46,977 bases of DNA from Acidobacteriota bacterium (lineage in GTDB: Bacteria > Acidobacteriota > Terriglobia > Acidiferrales > UBA7541): the NCBI GenBank assembly GCA_003225315.1, contig QHZD01000044.1, forward strand, positions 1 to 46,977. Direction: 5' to 3'. The position numbers and the translations under genes are program-made. A model generated the notes under the pieces. It was not told where the DNA came from, did no database searches, and worked only from the letters and a program-made list of their open reading frames with translations. This document shows positions 44,615-46,977 of this stretch, in pieces (the stretch's first letter is position 1; every line of letters begins with the position of its first letter).

Positions 44615-44853
44615 CCTTTGGCCCGCTTGAATGCGCCTTCCACCATCCATTTGGTAGGATGCCCGGTAAAGGAAATGTCCCTAGCGGTAGAGTGGCTTCC
44701 TGAAGAATGGCCCGATTATTATTCCGAGTCTGAAGCAACTGCTAGTGGTAACGCCCCTTACAATCTCCATACTACTCTACTTGGCCGTCCTTAAGCTGAA
44801 ATTAGTGCTCTTCCAGAGGGGCAGGCCGCGACGTGCGACGAAGTAGGGAAATG

Positions 44854-44924
44854 GGGTAGTGGGTCAGTTTGAATTTTTCTGAATCGTGATAACAGGGGTC
44901 AAAATTCAAACTGACCCACTACCC
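44854..44924. repeat. 24-bp perfect inverted repeat (MITE/REP-like)
   Basis: The left arm 44854-44877 starts GGGTAGTGGGTCAGTTTGAA and is the exact reverse complement of 44901-44924, with a 23-base loop. It is far too perfect for chance. It could be a REP-like palindrome, a miniature inverted-repeat element or the scar of an IS. No T-run follows, so it is not a normal terminator. It lies between two divergent genes. Confidence 0.85.
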
Positions 44925-44986
44925 AAAGTATTGAAACGGATATGGGAACGGTGCTATAGAAGAAGCGCAGAGTGGGGGCCCCAGCC

Positions 44987-45493
44987 ATGACTCTCGAAGA
45001 GCAAGCGCAACGTCAGCACGGCATCGTTACCGCCCACATCGCCGCGGAAAACGCGCATGACTGGACTGCGGCCAGCGCCGGGTTCACCCAGACCGGGACC
45101 GCCTTTCGCGACATGCTCTTGGTTGCTACCGTTTTCAAAGGCGTCGGCGGCGTGCGGGCCTTTTACGATACGATCGGCAAGGCCCTCCCTGACCTGCACA
45201 TCGAAATCAAGTCTCAGAACGACCTTCCCGGCTGCACCGTTTGCGAGGGTGTGCTGACCGGTACCCATCTTGGCGAATACATGGGGATCCCGCCGCGCGG
45301 GAACTCCATCCGGATGGACGTAACCACGTACTACTTCTTCGATGACAAGACGGAGAAGCTCGTCGCCGAACGAATTTACTTCGACCAAGCTAGCTTGCTT
45401 CAGCAGATGCAGGCCACCGGCCATGACCAGCGGCCCCGCAAGAAACAAAAGAAGAAACTCTCGCATCGAAGGAAAGCAGGAACGCTCGCCTGA
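44987..45493 (+). CDS. SnoaL-like polyketide-cyclase-family protein
   Basis: The 168-residue product (ATG at 44987, with a G-rich sequence upstream) has the SnoaL/NTF2-like cone fold: a helix with HIAAENAHDWTAASAGF, VFKGVGGVRAFYDTIGKALPDLHIEI, VCEGVLTGTHLGEYMGIPPRGNSI and YYFFDDKTEKLVAERIYFDQASLLQQM. A Lys/Arg-rich tail (RPRKKQKKKLSHRRK) is added. Such proteins are small-molecule isomerases or ester cyclases; the substrate is unknown. Confidence 0.85.
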   Translation: MTLEEQAQRQHGIVTAHIAAENAHDWTAASAGFTQTGTAFRDMLLVATVFKGVGGVRAFYDTIGKALPDLHIEIKSQNDLPGCTVCEGVLTGTHLGEYMGIPPRGNSIRMDVTTYYFFDDKTEKLVAERIYFDQASLLQQMQATGHDQRPRKKQKKKLSHRRKAGTLA

Positions 45494-45891
45494 GCATCCT
45501 CACTTTCCCTTCCTACACCGTACATTCGCGCTGGCGTTTGCCCCGACCTGGTCGGGGCCACTCTGCTCTTGTAGGAGCGCAGCACGGTTGCGCCCTCTTC
45601 CGCGCACGTTTGCTTCCTAGGGGTGGGTCTTGGCCCACTCCCGGGCCTGCGGCAAAATGCACTTTGGTCTCGCGGTGAGCGCGGCCTCTGCGCCCCGCAC
45701 GCCTCGTCGCGGCAAGCTTCGAAATGTGCCCACTGCCCACACCGGTATTTCGAACGAAGCAGGCCGACTTACGGTTATATCCCTGTGATACGTTATATTG
45801 ATGGTATGCTCTCTTGCTTGACGAGATGGAGCGATAGGGATATAGACAGGGCGGCCCCGCTCAGATACTTTGATGAGCTGTTTGGAAAATC
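45494..45891. other. Intergenic region before the border lipoprotein
   Basis: It contains a 9-bp-arm palindrome (GCCCCGACC, then one base, then GGTCGGGGC) at 45540-45558 and the lipoprotein promoter at 45818-45846. A 29-codon frame (45806-45895) ends in a TGA that overlaps the lipoprotein ATG; it could be a leader peptide but is not well supported. Confidence 0.5.
45818..45846 (+). promoter_or_regulatory. Sigma-70 promoter of the border lipoprotein, with inverted repeat
   Basis: TTGACG (45818-45823) and TATAGA (45841-45846) are 17 bases apart. A 9-bp inverted repeat, TATATCCCT (45776-45784) and AGGGATATA (45836-45844), has its right arm over the -10. Transcription would start near 45853, about 39 bases before the ATG. 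Confidence 0.6.
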
Positions 45892-46815
45892 ATGACGGTA
45901 CCTTCTTTTGGACAACTGAATCGAATACGCCGGCGTTTTTGGTCGGTGTTCCTCCTCGTGCTGGCCGGATGTTCGGGACTAGTCTCTCCCGGCTATGTCG
46001 AAACGAATTCCGGGCCCGTCAGAGCCGGCGAAGATGCTAGTTTGGATGTCGTTCTGGATAAAGCTCCAAATTTTGAAGGAGGCGAAATTCAGGTGAGCGT
46101 TGTCGGGCCCCAAAACTCAAATGCGACACTCACAGCGAAGGTCAAGACCCACCCTGGCACGAGGGTTTACCACGTGTCTGTCCCCGTTCCAGCCAGCGCT
46201 CCAGGGGGAACTTGGACCGTGGCCAAGGTCATATTCCTTACCGGGACCCAGGAGATTCCTCTTTCGTCGAACAACCAACCAATCCAGGTACTCGCAAACC
46301 CAAACATCGTCCTCCCGACGAGTGCTCAAGTCACGGTCACCCTATCGCAGGCACAGCTTCCAAGAAGCGAAGCAACACAGCTGCAATTCCGGCTACAGGT
46401 TCTCAAAGCAAGCCTAACGTTGAGCGGAGCAAATCCGGCACCAGTTGGCTCCGTTGCCGAGACTCTCAGCAAAAAGATCAATGAAGAACTCGTATTCCTA
46501 GCCACTACTGAAACGAAGTTTCATGCACTCGCTAGTTCCCAGCCGCAACTCGACGCGGCGGCATCCGTGTTCTTCGGCGACTTGCGTCTCAGCTACGAGG
46601 AAGCGAAATCTCAGCTCAAAGACCGGAGTGCACGGTTGGAACGGGGCGGCTCGTTTAAGTTGGCGTCCCTAGCATCGAAGCAAGGACCCACCGAACAGCC
46701 ACGCTACCCGGTGCTGGCTCAGGCAGTTTTCAGAGTTTTTGAGCAAAATGAGCTAGCATACGTCACTGTTGCCAGTGTTGGTACGTTGACATTTGATTTT
46801 GTCTTAGCTCCATAA
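45892..46815 (+). CDS. Lipoprotein of unknown function, truncated at the IS border
   Basis: The 307-residue product has a lipoprotein signal ending LLVLAGC with SGLVSPG after it. An immunoglobulin-like, strand-rich region (about 40-135; RAGEDASLDVVLDKAPNFEGGEIQVSVVG, ATLTAKVKTHPGTRVYHVSVPVPASAPGGTWTVAKVIF) is followed by a helical, Gln/Ala-rich part (about 140-260). The last four codons and the stop (VLAP, TAA) lie in the 175-bp repeat that starts at 46800, so the native C-terminus has probably been cut and replaced. I do not recognise the family. Confidence 0.75.
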   Translation: MTVPSFGQLNRIRRRFWSVFLLVLAGCSGLVSPGYVETNSGPVRAGEDASLDVVLDKAPNFEGGEIQVSVVGPQNSNATLTAKVKTHPGTRVYHVSVPVPASAPGGTWTVAKVIFLTGTQEIPLSSNNQPIQVLANPNIVLPTSAQVTVTLSQAQLPRSEATQLQFRLQVLKASLTLSGANPAPVGSVAETLSKKINEELVFLATTETKFHALASSQPQLDAAASVFFGDLRLSYEEAKSQLKDRSARLERGGSFKLASLASKQGPTEQPRYPVLAQAVFRVFEQNELAYVTVASVGTLTFDFVLAP

Positions 46816-46974
46816 TTCTGTCACCCCTTAACGGCAACGTGAAAATGTCACCCTATGAGACAGGAGACATTCACGTTGAGTCAGAAGGAACTGCAGCGAG
46901 TGAGTGTAGTCAGCGCATGCATCAAGGGAGACATGGCGTGTGCCAGAGCCGCCGGACTCCTGTGTCTGAGCGTG
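46800..46974 (+). mobile_element. Right-border copy of the insertion-sequence end (ISNCY-like, partial)
   Basis: Exact reverse-complement copy of 1-175. The transposase start faces off the contig edge. The unique sequence before it is the end of a lipoprotein gene. Confidence 0.8.
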
Positions 46975-46977
46975 CGC
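46855..46977 (+). CDS. Transposase N-terminus, partial (ISNCY-like)
   Basis: The ATG at 46855 opens a frame of 41 codons that runs off the contig and is the same protein start as at the left border, one codon longer (ending LCLSVR). It contains a likely helix-turn-helix start. The remainder is outside the window. Confidence 0.6.
   Translation, partial: MRQETFTLSQKELQRVSVVSACIKGDMACARAAGLLCLSVR

Larger units (their letters stand above)
44582..44986. other. Intergenic region upstream of the Cap15-like gene
   Basis: It holds the ribosome-binding-site hairpin (44587-44614) and the 24-bp inverted repeat (44854-44924). The remaining frames are short and look non-coding. Promoters for the two divergent genes are expected here, but I could not place one. 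Confidence 0.5.

Noticed and set aside
44576-44794. 72-codon plus-strand frame over the Cap15-like leader
   Set aside because: It overlaps the hairpin and start of the supported gene on the other strand and has no recognisable protein features.
45623-45895. 90-codon frame before the border lipoprotein
   Set aside because: Most of it has translated-noise character. Only its last 29 codons could be a leader, and that is unsupported beyond the ATG/TGA overlap.

Overview
This is a 46,977-base contig from a GC-rich Gram-negative bacterium. Lipoproteins, a Tat-type signal, type IV minor pilins, HslUV and a sigma-54 system point to an outer-membrane organism. The repertoire (exported DinB-like proteins, LolA-like exported protein, HEAT-repeat proteins, a sigma-54 activator beside rsfS/rlmH, frequent GTG/TTG starts) looks most like an Acidobacteriota soil or environmental genome. 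That placement is inference from gene content and order, not a database result. I found no rRNA, tRNA or CRISPR array.

The contig is bracketed by an exact 175-bp repeat in inverted orientation (1-175 and 46800-46974). Each copy carries the promoter-proximal end and the first 40 or so codons of what looks like an ISNCY-type transposase reading outward. The contig therefore probably stops at two copies of one insertion sequence, and the gene at the right border is cut by it.

250-9925 is a dense core block on the plus strand: rplU-rpmA, a strong intrinsic terminator, obgE, nadD, rsfS, a receiver-less sigma-54 activator, rlmH, a small unknown protein, cobO, accD-folC, then purE-purK. Many junctions are 4-base stop/start overlaps. 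9942-13839 is mixed: an unknown three-TM protein, a peptidase C26 amidotransferase, a short-chain dehydrogenase and an exported LolA-like protein. 14106-17618 is a four-gene minor-pilin cluster (FimT/GspH-, PilV-, PilW- and PilX-like). 17695-19716 is hslVU with a clear sigma-70 promoter.

19733-30390 holds a fibronectin-type-III lipoprotein, small membrane proteins, a fumarylacetoacetase-family enzyme and an acyl-CoA carboxylase whose subunits are split: the carboxyltransferase gene lies 3.6 kb from the biotin carboxylase and BCCP genes. Between them are hicBA, a secreted S9 peptidase and a YdjC-family deacetylase. 30464-34666 has a parvulin lipoprotein, rpmB, a HEAT-repeat protein, a PilZ protein and a Tat-exported aldo/keto reductase.

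34858-46815 is accessory in character: two exported DinB-like genes (the second frameshifted), a frameshifted alpha/beta hydrolase with a palindromic operator-like promoter, a MATE exporter, a double-ACT protein, a GH27 alpha-galactosidase, a lipoprotein lytic transglycosylase behind a consensus sigma-54 promoter, a second PilZ protein, and a protein with the 2TM plus beta-barrel architecture of the CBASS effector Cap15. The Cap15-like gene has no CD-NTase in the window and has a hairpin over its ribosome-binding site. That gene and its control region are the most interesting locus here.
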